The notes under the pieces are model-generated. The model saw only the letters and a program-made list of their open reading frames with translations, did no database searches and was not told the origin of the DNA. Positions 10,954 through 24,171 of a DNA stretch of 64,000 nt are shown one piece after another. Position numbers and translations under genes: made by a program. Position 1 is the first letter of the stretch. The number at the start of each line of letters is the position of its first letter. The stretch comes from Whalleya microplaca (taxonomy: Eukaryota > Ascomycota > Sordariomycetes > Xylariales > Xylariaceae), in NCBI GenBank assembly GCA_022497155.1, contig MU385713.1:62001-126000 (forward strand), given 5' to 3'.

Positions 10954-12979
10954 GATGAATACCTAGCGTGTGTGGGCGCTTTGTTCAGGCGGATATGTTC
11001 GTACTCCGAGGACCCCCCCTAATAAATTCTACTTTTTTTTATTCAAACTATGTAGCCTCGCCTGTAGCCTGTATTTCCAATGGCTCGCTCGGTTCGTAGT
11101 CTTCGTAAACTGCAATGGTGTCTGAGGTGTCTGTCTGTCTAGACAGGCAGCTGCTGTTAAGGTAGCTTTTGCTGTAGCTTTTGCTGTAGCTTTTGCTGTC
11201 TGAATATGCAGAAAATAGGTGATGTCAGGATCCGAAGTGTGGGTTTTTCTTTTTGGTGGAGTGGATGGTCAATCAGGATTAATGAATATGAGGGATGAGA
11301 TTGATTCAGTCAATAGCCGCGGATCGAATAGCAGTTACTGATATTAGCGTGTCACAGAGAGGAAGGTTGTTTGGCAATGGGGAAGAATGTCGGTTATAGG
11401 TTGTAGTTGTATATGTAGTGATTTTGGTGGTTTTTGGTCTGGACGGGTAGATGGGATGGGAAGTCGTAAGTTCAAGAACTTCGAAATGTTTTTCAATGCG
11501 CCTTGCGGCCACCCAACTAGTTACTTTGTATGTATGTACATAACTACCTGCGTAGCTTCCAATTGTGTGGCGTTACCAGAGCCGTGCACGAACCACACGA
11601 TGCCCCATAGGACGCCTACCTATAACGAGGACAGCATGTATGTACATATGTAGTTGGCCCGAGCGGTGAGAGCTGGCTCAAAAAAATAATTCTGGGGACG
11701 TCATTCTGTTACTAACTACTTTATGTATTTTACCAGGGACGGGATTTTATTTGTGAAGTTCCTTTTCTCTTGTTTTCATAACAAAACAAGACCACCAACT
11801 CAAATCATCGTCAGCCTGCCAACCTACCCTCACGCTGCTGACGACTCCGATGCGTGTGTCGAGAGTAATTTCATATCGAATCCCTTGCCTAAAACCATCA
11901 TCACGAGGGCCCTTAACTGCTGGCTCCCCATGATGCGGTGATGACCTGACGCAAGTTTGGACAGTCCAGGTCCAATGAAGACCATCCTTTGTTGGCTTAT
12001 ACATATAGATTCCTCTGGCTTTGACTAGCTACATGCATATGTAAATCCATGTTAGCCAGCTGGCATATAATCTGTCGATAGGTACGCGAATCAATTTCTT
12101 CATCTCCTATCCCAATGCATGCCATGATGACTATATACAATTTTGGTAAACCGATCCCGCTCAGCCAGTGAAAGGGGCTGATCTTCCAGATGGGCGGACT
12201 GCACGATGGTTGAGCTTGAGGAAAATGGCATTGACTGAGCTGCTGGCTATGACCCTGCGACATTAGATGGTAATAATATAGGGCTGCTAACCTATTTATA
12301 TAGCGAATAAGTTCTAGGATACCTTTCTTATACCTAGTGTTGCGTCTGTGCATCGAGCACATTTAATATTAACAAATTCAATATTATATTTTATGGCTAG
12401 ATATTAGCAAGGGCAAGTGCTTGTAAAAAATCGGTATCAATTGCAGCTTATTCCTGTTACGAGCCATTTGGCCCAAGAACATTGCTCTGAAAGTGTGTGC
12501 TCATCTCCTACAAGTGCATCTACAATACCGTGTAACTCAACTTCAGCAATGGTGCCTGGGCTGGATCACGACACTTGTTTTACATCTATGCTCGTGTACA
12601 GAGAACTGGAAATAGTCGACCAAACAGGAAGGCAGACAAGTACATAGTCGAACCATGCGATGTGAATCACCATCTGATTCTGCCATACGTACACACATCA
12701 CAACACTACTACGACCACTCTATAACCACCTAGGAAAGCTGTCACTCCACGGTAAACTGGAGCTGGTGCTTCCCATATCACACTGAAAATCATCCCTAGT
12801 ACCTCTTATTGCTGCTTGCTATCGATCTCCAGCTGCGCCATCCGGCCCTGGTCATCAGCCGTGGTTGATAGAAATCATGTTTCCAACAGTTTGCTAAGCC
12901 TTCCTTTGCCTATAAGAGCACATGCAGTCCTGCTTGTCTTCTTCGCACTCCCATATAGCAATCATCTGGGCGGACCAGT
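10954..12979. other. Intergenic between eIF4E (5') and YOP1 (3')
   Basis: Contains the upstream region of the eIF4E gene, including a GCTTTTGCTGTA triplicate near 11165-11198, and the 3' flank of YOP1. No supported gene; the open frames are under 125 codons and have no motif. Confidence 0.4.
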
Positions 12980-13774
12980 TTACTGCTCCTTGCTGAAAGA
13001 ATCGGCCTTGGCGCGAAGGTTGGCAGCAGTCGAGCCAGACTCGGAGAAGTATCGTCCGAGCATGGGCTGCATGAAGGATCGGAAGATGAGTTGGGCGCCA
13101 CTGGATCTGTTAGTGTAACCCGATCACGAAGGAATGTTTGTGATCATTGTTACGAACCTGAACATGGGCAGCGAGAGCCAGAGCAAGAAGACAAACTTGA
13201 AGGTGTAGTAGAAGGGGAACCAGTAGACAATGCTCAAAGCACTCTCAATGACACTGCAATGTATGTTAGTGACACAGATCTACTTATAGGTCCATTTGTT
13301 GGTCCGGATCCACTTACGTGAACGAGGCAAAGACAACCCAGTACTGTAATTAATTGATCAGTTACAAATGATATCTTTCGCAGAGGACGATAGTTGAGCT
13401 TACCGTTAGCCATTGAGTGTCGTCAGCTTTACTGGTACTAAACAGGGCAGCCAGCGAGTAGTAGCCCGGGATCAGGAAGCCAGCGAGATTGGTCAGGAGC
13501 TGGCCACCGAGGTTGAAGACGATGAAAAAGAAGTAGAGGGTGGCCACGCCAATGACAGCATAGACCTTAGGGACCGAGGTCTGCTTCTCGATATTGTTGA
13601 GGGTGGGATATTTAGAAAGCTGGACAATTATCTTCATCAGTCTCGAGGCCTTCAGAAGCATGCGACACAGCTATAGTCGGCTGAGGCCGAGAGAGGCTGG
13701 AGGGGGGATACAATGGTACATACCTCACGGTCGAGCTGGGAGACGTAATGCTGGACTCGGTCTTGGGCAGACAT
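12980..13774 (-). CDS. YOP1: Yop1/DP1/TB2-HVA22 family ER membrane-shaping protein
   Basis: A reticulon-like hairpin protein that curves tubular ER membranes and partners with reticulons and Sey1/atlastin-type GTPases. Five exons, 13774-13724, 13619-13404, 13343-13318, 13253-13158 and 13106-12980, give 171 residues, the normal family length. The N-terminus reads MSAQDRVQHYVSQLDRE. The TB2/DP1 signature follows: LNNIEKQTSVPKVYAVIGV, a hydrophobic hairpin, NLAGFLIPGYYSL, the SKADDTQWLTYWVVFASFT junction and YWFPFYYTFKFVFLLWL. The C-terminus is hydrophilic, ending SKEQ. Exon 3 is only 26 nt. All donors and acceptors are canonical. Confidence 0.93.
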
Positions 13775-16081
13775 CTTGCGGGATTTCAATGGTAGAGTAG
13801 AGCTGCAGGATAATGGTGTAGTTGACGACTTGCAAGTGGAAGGACGGTATTGAAGGACGATGGTATTTGGCCTTCGGAGGTGGGGATGATGTCAAGCAAA
13901 GCAAGTAGCTGTCTGTGGTAGTACTTAGGGTTAGCAAAAAGACACCTTGCTAATTACCAGGCAGGTCCACAAAGGAGCGGAGTCGGTCGTACTGGTGATA
14001 ACTTGTCCGGATGCAGAACAAGGTGTAGTGGGCGATGCGTTTTTATATAAATAGTAAAACAGCGACTATCGTCTCTGTCTGTTGGTGTTGTTGGAGCGAG
14101 ATAAGAGCAACGGTAGGGTTTTGTAGGTATTGTGGGAAGGGACGGGAAGATGGCGAAGGCGCTGGGTAATAAGGTGTTACGTAGGTCGTAGGTGTCGGTC
14201 AGTCATGACGGAAGACATCCTGGAAGTGAGCAGTCTGCAGCTGCTGATTCACCCGATCCATCACCCACTTGCTGACCCAGCCCCGAAGCCTGAACCCCAT
14301 TCTTTTGTGCCCACGGACCAACATTGAACGCCCACCCACCCGCACCAACCTGGCTCGAGTCTTGGTAGGTCTCAGCTGTCCACACCTTCTTCCCGCCTGC
14401 CCGTCCGTCTTTCCCATCTTGCATATTTGCGCATATTTACGACCTGTAGCTCCTTCGTCCACACATAATATGGGAGCTTGTGCCTGATTTCATTGGTTGC
14501 TACGTGTACTACATATACCATTGACTGACAAACATCTCATAGGGGTGCACGTGGTGTTTCCATGTGGAATAGATTTCTGCCTATATCATTGAATATAGCT
14601 GTCTTGTCCAACGTAGCAGTGTAGATCTTCCACATACGCTTCCAACAATGTTCTTCCCATCTATGTACATGTAGCTTGTAGAGAGAACATTGAAGCCAGA
14701 TGGCCAGATCTTGGATTCCATGAACTTACATACATACCTCTAGGTACTTATGTATTCCGTACCGAGGTAGGTGTTTAAGTTGTTATTGGCTCTTTTTGTT
14801 GAGAGTTTGAGGACTTTGTGTGCAGAAATGAACCGTCAGCCGCCTGGATATCAATCCAACAGACTGGATCAACCCACTACTGGAGTCTGTTAGGTACCGT
14901 CCTTGGTATGCACGAGTACCTACAACACATTAGGTAACTCTGGTGTTTTCACACCCCACCAGGGGGAATATTGATGTATGCATGTATTCCGTATGGATGG
15001 AGTATCGCAGCATATACAATTTTTCTATTTTGACGGTGTGTTTATTTACAAGAGTAGGTGAAAGTTAACAAGCGAGAGTTCATAGCTAGGTGCACTGGCT
15101 TACACAGGCTTGGACACAAGCTCTTGCAACTTACGTAGTATAGGATCTATAGATACCTTGCACATTACGGTTTACAGGTATCTAATCACTTGTATGCGTA
15201 CATACTGCGTAGATGCGTGCACATGCTATGTACTAATTCAACTTGAATTCCCCGGTGTGCCTTAGGCAGTGGATAGAATGGCCCGAAGTATCAGAACACC
15301 GAAATCGCGCAGAGTTGATACTTACACCGCCACATAAGGCGGTGCAAGCCCAGACGGTTTGTTTTGGCCGATGCAGAAAATACCTGCGCTTATTATTAGG
15401 CGAACTCTCTTGCACTACATAAGGTAGATAGACGGGAGATACGGAATGAAATCGGTCGAGAAAAGGCGGTAGCTTCAGCAGGTGCCTTGCGTGTTGCGAC
15501 GGCTCAGGCCAATAAGATACGACCAATTCGTTCCTTCCAGCCTCCGCTGACCCACCTCCAGCCACAGCACGTTCTTCACAGACGCACGGGCCCCTCGCTT
15601 CTCTGGCTAAAGTTCCATTTCCACCCGTCTGCACTGCGGTTGCCCCGACGAGAGTTTTCTTGTTGTTTGGGTGGTCTCCTCCATTTCTGTTTTTGTCTCC
15701 AACCGGTAGCAAAAGGGCTTGTCGCTGTGGCCGATCCAGCATCACGACACCGAGTCCCTAGCTGAGCAGTACTAACCTCAAGCAGTCTTTCTCCCGTCAT
15801 CTCTACATTGTATTCTTTCATTCGTTCTTTTGCTGCGCGCCATTTGCTTGGCCGGTTCTTGGTCCCTCGCCGTGTTTATTTGTGGTGGTCGCATCTTGCT
15901 GCTCGGGGTAAACAACCCTGACCATGATGGAGTCTGGTATGCCCTCTCTGCTCGACCGCCCAGTAGCACACCTATCATCGTGTCCCGGCTCGCATTCTCG
16001 AGTCGGCTTAACTCGCTATATAGCCCCATTGTTCCCGTCTCTAATTGTCGCGTAGATTCCCAGCCTCCTGAGGCCGGCGCA
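13775..16081. other. Intergenic between YOP1 and the RFX gene (divergent promoters)
   Basis: Both flanking genes read away from this stretch, so it holds two promoter/5' UTR regions. The part next to the RFX gene (about 15500-16080) is pyrimidine-rich, as fungal 5' leaders often are. No supported gene inside. Confidence 0.45.
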
Positions 16082-18609
16082 ATGTCGCATCATCATCCGA
16101 GAAAGAGGGCACAGTCGAGAGGCTCGACTGCCTCCATCCACAGCATTTCGACGCAACCGACGCTCGACCAACACCAGCACCAGCAGACACTCGCCGCCCA
16201 TCATGGCGCTTTTGCAGACCATTGGGGTGCGAATGAGCATGGCCAGCCGAGGGATATATCATCAGCAGCACCGCCGCAGATGTCAGCCGAGGACATGATG
16301 CTTCGTCCCGGCTCGCAGATGCAGGCCGCCCACCCGTTCGCCATGGATCCGAGCATGCACCCTTCTGCTGTCGGACCAAACATTCCCTACCATCAGCGTC
16401 CAGGCTTACATCATGGCATGCCCACCGAGTCATTTGGCACGAACGGTAGTTTCACCGACCACGATAGTCAGATGATGGACCGTGATGATGTTGAGGAGGT
16501 TGATTCGATTGTAGCTCCTGCCGCTGCCTCTAAGACCTCCTCGAGTAGGACAAGTGCCAATAATGAATTGGAAATGCGCCAGCTGTTCCATTCTAACCGG
16601 CACAGAGGCCTGGAGGAAGTCGCAAGAGAGTTACATGGTAACGAGCGCGGTCCTAACTCCGAGCGTGCTCGGCAGATCTTTGCTATGCTTTGGTATGTTG
16701 CTATGACAAAACCGTTGTGGAGGTGTTTATCGGCGAGCTGTCACTGACTAGGTGCAGGATTAACCAAGTGTGTACGAAGGGGAAAGGCTCTGTGCCCAGA
16801 GGCCGAGTCTATGCGAACTACGCATCCCGTTGCGCGACTGAGAGAATAACTGTCTTGAATCCCGCAAGTTTTGGCAAATTGGTGCGAGTGCTGTTCCCTG
16901 GTCTGAAGACCCGAAGACTTGGAGTTCGAGGAGAATCAAAATATCATTATGTTAATTTCACATTGATGGATGATCAGCCCGAGCTCAGAGAGCCAGCCAT
17001 CCAGCCAGCCCTTCCCTTCCCGGAGCCTGCGTCTTTCAACCAAACCTTCAGGTAAGTCAATCCCACTGTCAACTTGTATGAAATTCTTGTCCTCACACCT
17101 GGCAGTACCACAAAGTCTCAATCTCCCGCTTTGAACACGGAAAACCATGTTCTTCCTTCACCTACCATTAGACAGCCGTCTGAGACTCGGCCGACTTCGC
17201 GATCAGCATCTGCTAGAACTCACAGTCTCTATAACCAGCCAGATGTAACCAGCATTGATCAGCTACATTCATCTACCTCTAAGACCATTTTACCCCTATC
17301 CTTCTCAGAGGAGGCTGTAGAGTCATTCCAAGAATCGGCGCCTCTTATCCTACCCAGAATTGAGCCGTTCCTACCAAATGGCACCGACTCAGATGCAGCA
17401 AAGTCGTTGACGGCTTTATACCGGTCCCATTGCACGTCGCTTGTCGAGTGCCTCCGCTATTGCAAGGAGAAGACTTTCTTTCACCTGTTCACTTCATTCC
17501 AAGGTACACTTACTATGCCTGTACAGAAGTTATTCTCCCATCCAAGCATCGCACCGTGGATAGAGGAGTGCGATTTCGTTCTGTACCAACGGATGCTGCA
17601 AATCATCTACGGTCTCACCTTGCAAGTGGTCCCGAAGCCTGTGCTTGACACACTCCGGAACATCTCCGAGCGATTAGTTCCCCATATTCGGGAGTCTTTC
17701 CAAGGCCAGCCGAGACACGTGGTCCAGGCCAAGGAAGCCGCAGCCACCATCTTCGCTGGCCTAATTGACCGTGCTTTGCGAGTGAACCTTACTGCACATG
17801 CCGCTGCGAACATGCTTTCCAATCCCGCGAACCGGGATCAGATGTACCTTGACTGGATTACGATGGTTAGAATACGCAAGATTTCCGAATGTGTGCCTAG
17901 CCGAGGAATGGATGACCTTGTGGACCTTCTGCTCACCGAAATTCGGGATCTGCTGGATCCCGTCAACGTCCCTTGGGAAATCGAGTGCCTTACACTCTAT
18001 GGAGACATGACCTTGCGCAACGGCCGAAATCCGCATGCAATGGTTGCTGACGAATCCAACGGACAGACTGTGCTTGATCATTGGGTTCGATTTCTTCGAT
18101 CACTCCAAGGCCGCTTTCCCTATGCAACGCCATCGGACATCGTCTGGTGTGTAATACGAGTTGGGACGGAAGTAATGCGTGACCTCACGATTACCCAAGG
18201 TAAGAGCTTTGGTTCGTGGTGGGTAACCAAATGCTGGGTGGACGAGATGATCGCCTTCATAGCAGAGTCGGGCGGATTCATGAAGTCCCGGCGCTCGTCC
18301 ACGCCTGTGGCTAGTGCCCCGAGCCGCCCGGCGACCCAGAAAGACGCCAGTCAGCAAGGTTCGCGACTCAGCACTGGGAGTGAAGAGTTGAACATGTCAA
18401 ATGTCTCGCAGTCGCAGCCAGACCGTGCGCCATTCCCTTCTCAGCTCGAGACCAATGGACAAGACTCTCTACATGCATCGCCAAACCATGATGATAGTGG
18501 CATCGGTATCAGAACTCCCGAAGAAGAGTTTCCCATGGACAAATTCGAGTTTCAGCAGAACCATGGTCAAGGCCTACAGAATCTGGGCCTAGACCAAGCA
18601 CTGCCGTAA
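16082..18609 (+). CDS. RFX-family winged-helix transcription factor
   Basis: A nuclear DNA-binding regulator; fungal relatives (Crt1/RfxA type) control DNA-damage and ribonucleotide reductase genes, cell division and morphogenesis. Three exons, 16082-16692, 16758-17051 and 17106-18609, give 802 residues. The start MSHHHPRKRAQSRG is the first ATG in a frame that also runs upstream without ATG. The N-terminal 200 residues are disordered and His/Gln/Ser-rich. The RFX DNA-binding domain spans about residues 185-275, with the first intron splitting its tryptophan codon. It contains VPRGRVYANYASRC, SFGKLVRVLFPGLKTRRLG and GESKYHYVNF. The long C-terminal region (LTALYRSHC..., ILPRIEPFLP) fits the extended dimerisation domain. 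Both introns are canonical. Confidence 0.92.
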
Positions 18610-19669
18610 TCGACAACATATTTTTCTTGACTGGCTTAATATACGGCGTGGCACTCTTTGATTCGCTTCGTCTATATAATCATCGGCGTTGGTGACGAAC
18701 TTTTTTAGCCGTTTGGCTCGGGGACGGCATAGCCATTGCACACGACGGTATGATGGTATGAGTAAATACGATGGACGAACGGCGGCGCGGTATTAGAGGG
18801 ACACAGACAACGGCTCCGGCAGGGAATGTATTAGTTTTTGTAATCTTGTTATATTTGTCTGACAGGAACATGCATCTAGGCATGCTTGGGCAGGGGCTCC
18901 TGGACGATTAGATACTGCCCATCTAATCAGGCCATGGTCATCGAACCATGGGAGAGCTCTGATGATATGTCAGGAGGTTTGGGCCTAGGGATCCCAAGGC
19001 GGCGACCTTGATATTGGCCCTGTAGGTCATACCACACAGGATATACTATATCCGACTACATGTATGATACCCATTAAGAGATATCTATCTCAGTATTACA
19101 TATTCCAGCTTTGTTCCTGCAGTGGTGAATGTGTCATCCTCGACCCCGGAGTCTAACGGGACCTACTGACTCAGGCTAAACCAACCTAGATTAAAGTTTA
19201 GGGTCTGTCGTGCCACCTTCCCTGCGCCCTGCAGGACTCCGGGACGGGAGACATTGGATGAAGATAGGTACCGTACCTCCAGCTTGTCCCGCTTTTTATG
19301 CCCCGCCATAAGGGCGTTAGCTCTTGAAATATTTTGTTATTTTTTTCTATTGGCACCGAGGCACCTCCGATTCAGGGCTTGATTTTTTTTTTTGTTGATG
19401 GAAGCCAATGCCGAGTTTTGAAATTCAAAGCCTGCAATTGGATTGAATTTCATCTGAAAGCATTATTTATGCCCTTTCCAATCCGCGCTCACTAATCTTC
19501 TTATTGCAATTGCAATGCCGTCTGTCTACCGCTGAAGTCAAATGAGGCCCGGCTGCTGCGTTGAAGGTGCCCCGCCATCGGCTTGAACACTCGCTTTTGT
19601 GACGTCGCATTCCACAGCTTTATTAGCGAATAGAGCAAGAAGACCGCAACATTTCTCCTTCCCGCCGTT
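18610..19669. other. Intergenic, RFX 3' flank and aspartokinase promoter
   Basis: No supported gene. There is a T-rich run near 19387-19396. A convergent pair such as GGCCATGGTC/CGAACCATGG near 18930-18952 makes a small hairpin. Confidence 0.35.
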
Positions 19670-21616
19670 ATGGATTCCACAGTCTACAAAAACAATAGCA
19701 GCCAAGGCTGGATTGTGCAGAAATTCGGAGGAACTAGCGTTGGGAAGTTTCCAGACAGTGTAAGTAGCCCACAATCCAGCTTGCCCAGGCTCTATACACA
19801 ACTGACCTGGTCTAACTTGACGCAGATAGCTGAAGACATTGTCCGGTATTGTCATGCCATTGGCTCCTCACATGTGAAATTACTGACTCTCTATGATTAG
19901 AGCCAGCTTAGGTACAAGTAAAATTGCTGTTGTTTGCTCTGCTAGAAGCTCTGGCAAGAAAGTGAGCGGCACGACCAGTCGGTGAGTCACTCTCAACGCT
20001 CCAGCTTGGATGGCAGACACACACACACACACACACACTCACGTACTTCCGATCTAATGCGACTATACAGTTTATTGGAGGTATACAAGAAATTACGTGA
20101 CATCTCATCCGCCACGAGCAACGAAACCATCCAAAATGAACTCTTCGACGAGGCTAAGAGCATCATCCGAGACATTTGCGAGGAACACATTCGTGCGGTG
20201 TTGTCCTTTTTGAGAAACCCCGAGCTCCAGAAGGCAGTCGCCGCCAACATAGAGGAGGACTGCCAAGAGTTAATAGACTACATCATCGCCGCGAAGCGGT
20301 TTAATCTAGAGGTCAATGCGAGATCCAAGGACCGGGTCGTCAGCTTCGGCGAGAAGCTGAGTTGCAGGTTCGTGACGTACTTGCTAAAAGACAGGGTTTG
20401 TCAAAGTTGCGAGGGGTAGCAGTCGATGGGGCTCCAGTGTCGCTAACGAGCACCGCAGAATGTCGAGGCCGAGTATGTGGATCTGTCCGACGTGATGCAC
20501 TACGACAGCTCGGACCGGTTGACTCCGGCGTTTTACAAAGACGCAGCCGCCATCTTTCGGAAGAGAATACAGGCCTGCAACGACAGGGTACCGGTGGTCA
20601 CAGGTTTCTTCGGCAACGTCCCCGGCAGCTTGATGGACGGCGATATCGGGCGTGGCTATACGGATCTGTGCGCAGCATTAGTGGCAGTGGGACTGCAGGC
20701 CGACGAGCTGCAGGTATGGAAGGAGGTCGATGGTATCTTCACAGCGGATCCCACCAAGGTGCCCACGGCACGGCTCCTGGGGTCCATCACGCCTTCTGAA
20801 GCCGCCGAGCTGACGTTCTACGGCTCCGAGGTCATACATCACTTGACTATGGACCAAGTGATCAAGGCCGAGCCGCCGATACCGATCCGCATCAAGAACG
20901 TGAACAACCCGCGGGGCACGGGCACCATCGTGCTGCCGGACCCGGTGCTGTCGCCGGCGCAGCAGATCAAGCGGTCGCGGCCGTCGGAAGCGGAGTACGC
21001 GTCTCAGGGGCGGCGGAGAACGCCGAAGCGGCCGACGGCGGTGACGATCAAGAACAACATCACGGTGATCAACGTGCACTCGAACAAGCGGTCGATCTCG
21101 CACGGGTTCTTCGCGCGAGTCTTCTCCATCCTCAACAGCCAGCGCATCTCCGTCGACCTCATCTCCACCTCCGAGGTCCACGTGTCCATGGCCATCCACG
21201 CCAGCTCCGCCTCCTCCGTCCACCACTTCGAGCGCGCCAAGGCCGACCTCGAGGAGTGCGGCGACGTCAGCGTGCTCGCGGACATGGCGATACTGAGCTT
21301 GGTCGGCGCCGAGATGAAGAATATGATCGGTATTGCTGGACGCATGTTCTCGACGTTGGGCGAGCATAATGTTAATATCGAGATGATCTCGCAAGGTATG
21401 TTTATTTTTGTCCCTCCCTATCGCTCTCGCTTGTGAATATTCTCCCGTTTCGTTTGCTTGCCCTTTGTTACCATTGATATTAGGGGTTTGTCCGTGACTC
21501 GCTAACTGCGACTGCTAGGTGCGAGCGAGATCAATATATCATGTGTCATCGACGCGAGAGAGGCTACGAGGGCTATGAACATATTGCATACGAACCTTTT
21601 CACATTTCTCGAATAG
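19670..21616 (+). CDS. Aspartokinase (aspartate kinase, Hom3 type)
   Basis: Phosphorylates L-aspartate, the first step toward threonine, methionine and homoserine; in fungi usually feedback-inhibited by threonine through ACT domains. Exons 19670-19759, 19826-19845, 19901-19981, 20071-20395, 20459-21395 and 21519-21616 give 516 residues, near the family's usual length. The N-terminal signature IVQKFGGTSVGKF is at residues 14-26, with the catalytic region GFFGNVPGSLMDGDIGRGYTD and the ELQVWKEVDGIFTADP and PSEAAELTFYGSEV motifs. ACT repeats lie in the C-terminal third (ITVINVHSNKRS..., INISCVIDARE). Exon 2 is a 20-nt micro-exon encoding IAEDIV. Intron 3 carries a CA microsatellite. Confidence 0.93.
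20013..20040. repeat. CA dinucleotide microsatellite inside an aspartokinase intron
   Basis: About 12 CA units lie between the donor at 19982 and the acceptor ending at 20070. The run is confined to the intron. Confidence 0.85.
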
Positions 21617-22639
21617 ACTCATGGAATTAATGATATACATCTCGAAGAATTGCATTCTCGCACACCACCTGGCAGGCCATTGTGTGTAACTGATTTACAT
21701 AGACAAAGCATCGAAAAAACATATGAACATACATTTGATATGGGATCCCTGTCCTAAGTTTCACCTTGGGCTGGGGGCAAGGTAGCTACTTATACGTAGA
21801 AAAAAGTGTTCCTGGATTGGTAATAATCTTCAACCTTTGGAGGAATGAAATTTTCTTCCTCCAACAAGTTGGCCTTTAGATGCAGATTCTTTGTTCGCTT
21901 ATAACCAACCCTCCGATCTCGTCGGATGTCTTCGGCCATGGATTGCTACATGTGACTCCGAGTTTTGATCTAGGCGGGTTGGCAAGACAGTTATTGGATC
22001 GTTAGTAGTTTGTTTGATTCCTAGGTGCTTATCAACATTACGTGTGAGCACTTGATGCTGAAGACGTCACCTGGGGGAGTACAAAAGTCTCATTTATTGT
22101 ATTTCATAAATATCTGCTCATGGTTGTAAATGTATAAAATCAGTCACTACATGACACAATTACTAGGATCCTTCTGTCAGTATGTTGAAGTCTATGTTAG
22201 ACAAAGCCATTCGCGCTGATGATCAGGATACACTTCGTCATCTTTGGGTTCTACAGTCTTTGTCACTATAAGGTGCTTGCACTTTTGTGGACTAACAATA
22301 CATGGAGGCCAGAGCATCATGGTATTGTAGTCATATTAGCATGAATACCTTTGTTAGGTAACAAAGGATTCTAGATCCCGTGATCCCCAAATAATAGGTT
22401 CTTGTGATCAATATAGCTTATATTCCATTATTGTTACGCGAGGGAGAATTTGCTGAATCATTTGCGATGGTCTGCCCTTCATTGACTGACATGCTGGGAA
22501 ACAATCATGTCAGCCGTTCTCCCCCCCTGTTACATACAGTTCACTCATGACCGGATAGTTATAGTTTCGTCATTAGATACGATAGTATTTCTCTCCCCTA
22601 ATACCCCTTGGAATATTCATATTTAAAACATGGAGCCCT
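21617..22639. other. Intergenic
   Basis: No supported gene and no striking repeat seen. Confidence 0.35.
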
Positions 22640-23422
22640 GTGGCATTTCCCACTTTCACATCCAAATCTTACCAACAACTCACATCTCAACGATCACCTC
22701 TCATCATGCCTCCGAACATAAGCATAGTCCGTATGGACTACTGCATCCTGTGCAATGCCCCCCATCAAGTTGACATGCGAATAACGCTATGCGAACACCA
22801 TGGTACTTCCGACACTACTTCCGACACGCGTAGTCGACAGCGCAATCACCTAGAAGGATTCGATAGACGGGCCATTTGTCCTCTCACCAGCACCAGCTCC
22901 TTTCCCGCCAGCGCCAGCGAGCGTACATGCACTGCAGAATATTCCGATTCCGATTTGCCAGATTCCGAGGAAGAGTTCTGGAATCCGCAGCACGAAGATA
23001 CCTCGCCACCCTTCTCACACACTCGTGCCTCAAGACGTACCGATCCGCGGCATCCCACAGCTCGGAGCGAGTCCCATGAACCGCAGCCTAGAAGATCCTT
23101 GTCCTACATACCCTCGGCTGGAATACTCATTTCCTATGGTGGCCCTTCGAATGAGCCCGCCAGCAAGATTACAATATATAGCTTCCGTGATGCGACTGAG
23201 GCCGTTAGAGATCTCGAAGGTGCATATTCGTTGCTTGGGATTTTCAATAATCCTAATCCACGTGTATATCCTACATCACGAAACAGCAACGACAACAACG
23301 ACCAGTCATCACAAGAAAGACGCGGTGAGCCTGTTCATGGGTCTCAAGGCGAGTCTCCTAATGTGGTTGAAGACGAGCCTTCTAGGGGGCGGGGGAATCG
23401 GAACCTATGGCAGCGAGATTGA
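22640..23422 (+). CDS. Hypothetical protein, low-complexity and acidic-rich
   Basis: A single uninterrupted frame of 260 codons. An alternative start is the ATG at 22706 (MPPNISIVRMDYCILCNAP), which places a CxxC at the N-terminus followed by a Cys-His pair (ITLCEHH), possibly a small metal site. The middle is Ser/Asp/Glu-rich and the C-terminus Asn/Gln/Gly-rich and probably disordered. An upstream AT-rich stretch (TATTTAAAAC near 22619) could be a TATA region. I do not recognise a family. Support is frame length and composition only, so it may be lineage-specific or not a gene. Confidence 0.4.
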   Translation: MAFPTFTSKSYQQLTSQRSPLIMPPNISIVRMDYCILCNAPHQVDMRITLCEHHGTSDTTSDTRSRQRNHLEGFDRRAICPLTSTSSFPASASERTCTAEYSDSDLPDSEEEFWNPQHEDTSPPFSHTRASRRTDPRHPTARSESHEPQPRRSLSYIPSAGILISYGGPSNEPASKITIYSFRDATEAVRDLEGAYSLLGIFNNPNPRVYPTSRNSNDNNDQSSQERRGEPVHGSQGESPNVVEDEPSRGRGNRNLWQRD

Positions 23423-24171
23423 GGTGCCTCGATGTACCTACCACCTATGCCACACGCCTCTTGGGAGCGGTAGGATGCTAGTGGTATTTCTGTATCTGCT
23501 GGCGGAAGGCACTTTTGAGTGGATTAGGATGCTAGACCCGAATGGTGGCTTAGAGGCACGTGTGGATGCAGCACTTATACCCGCATGTCGCTGAAAGAAA
23601 CACATTGCTCGGACACGCATCCCCCCTTATATGCCCACAAGCTTAGCTGGCTCGGAGGTTAGCTCTTCTACACCAGAAAGAGAGAAATTGAAGGACTTTC
23701 TTTTGCTTATCGGTTTTTTATTTTTTAGGATAAGGGATGAGTTTTAGGCAGTCGTGAGTGTAATATACTCTGAGGGCCTCTATCTTAGGTACTTGGTGCT
23801 AGGCGTTTAGAACGATAAAATGATTTCTTACAACAATGGGATGCCATAATTTCGAGTGAAAACAGATATAATGTATACATATTTCTACATCATCATGACA
23901 GTAAATGCTTCTGCTTGCATTATTGGTAGAACGTGAAGATCGATTCTGGTCTTGTCGTCAAGAATGCCATTTATGTTACATAAGCAACTGCTGCTGGCCA
24001 GCTGGCTGCAACTGAAGAGACCAGGCTTATCGATAAGCCCTGACGCCACCCCGGAGTTCTGTGCTCCAACCGCATACAAAGTGCTTCGATCACGTTAATT
24101 GTTATCAAGTCTATTACTCAACCGGTAAATACTCCCAAGACAGCACATCGCAACGCCGCAACACCGCCAAA
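23423..24171. other. Intergenic, Kin17 promoter side
   Basis: No supported gene. The 200 bases before 24172 are the likely promoter and 5' UTR of the Kin17 gene. Confidence 0.4.

Noticed and set aside
20678..21394. 238-codon minus-strand frame opposite aspartokinase
   Set aside because: Arg/Asp/His-rich shadow frame with no domain; the plus strand is certain.
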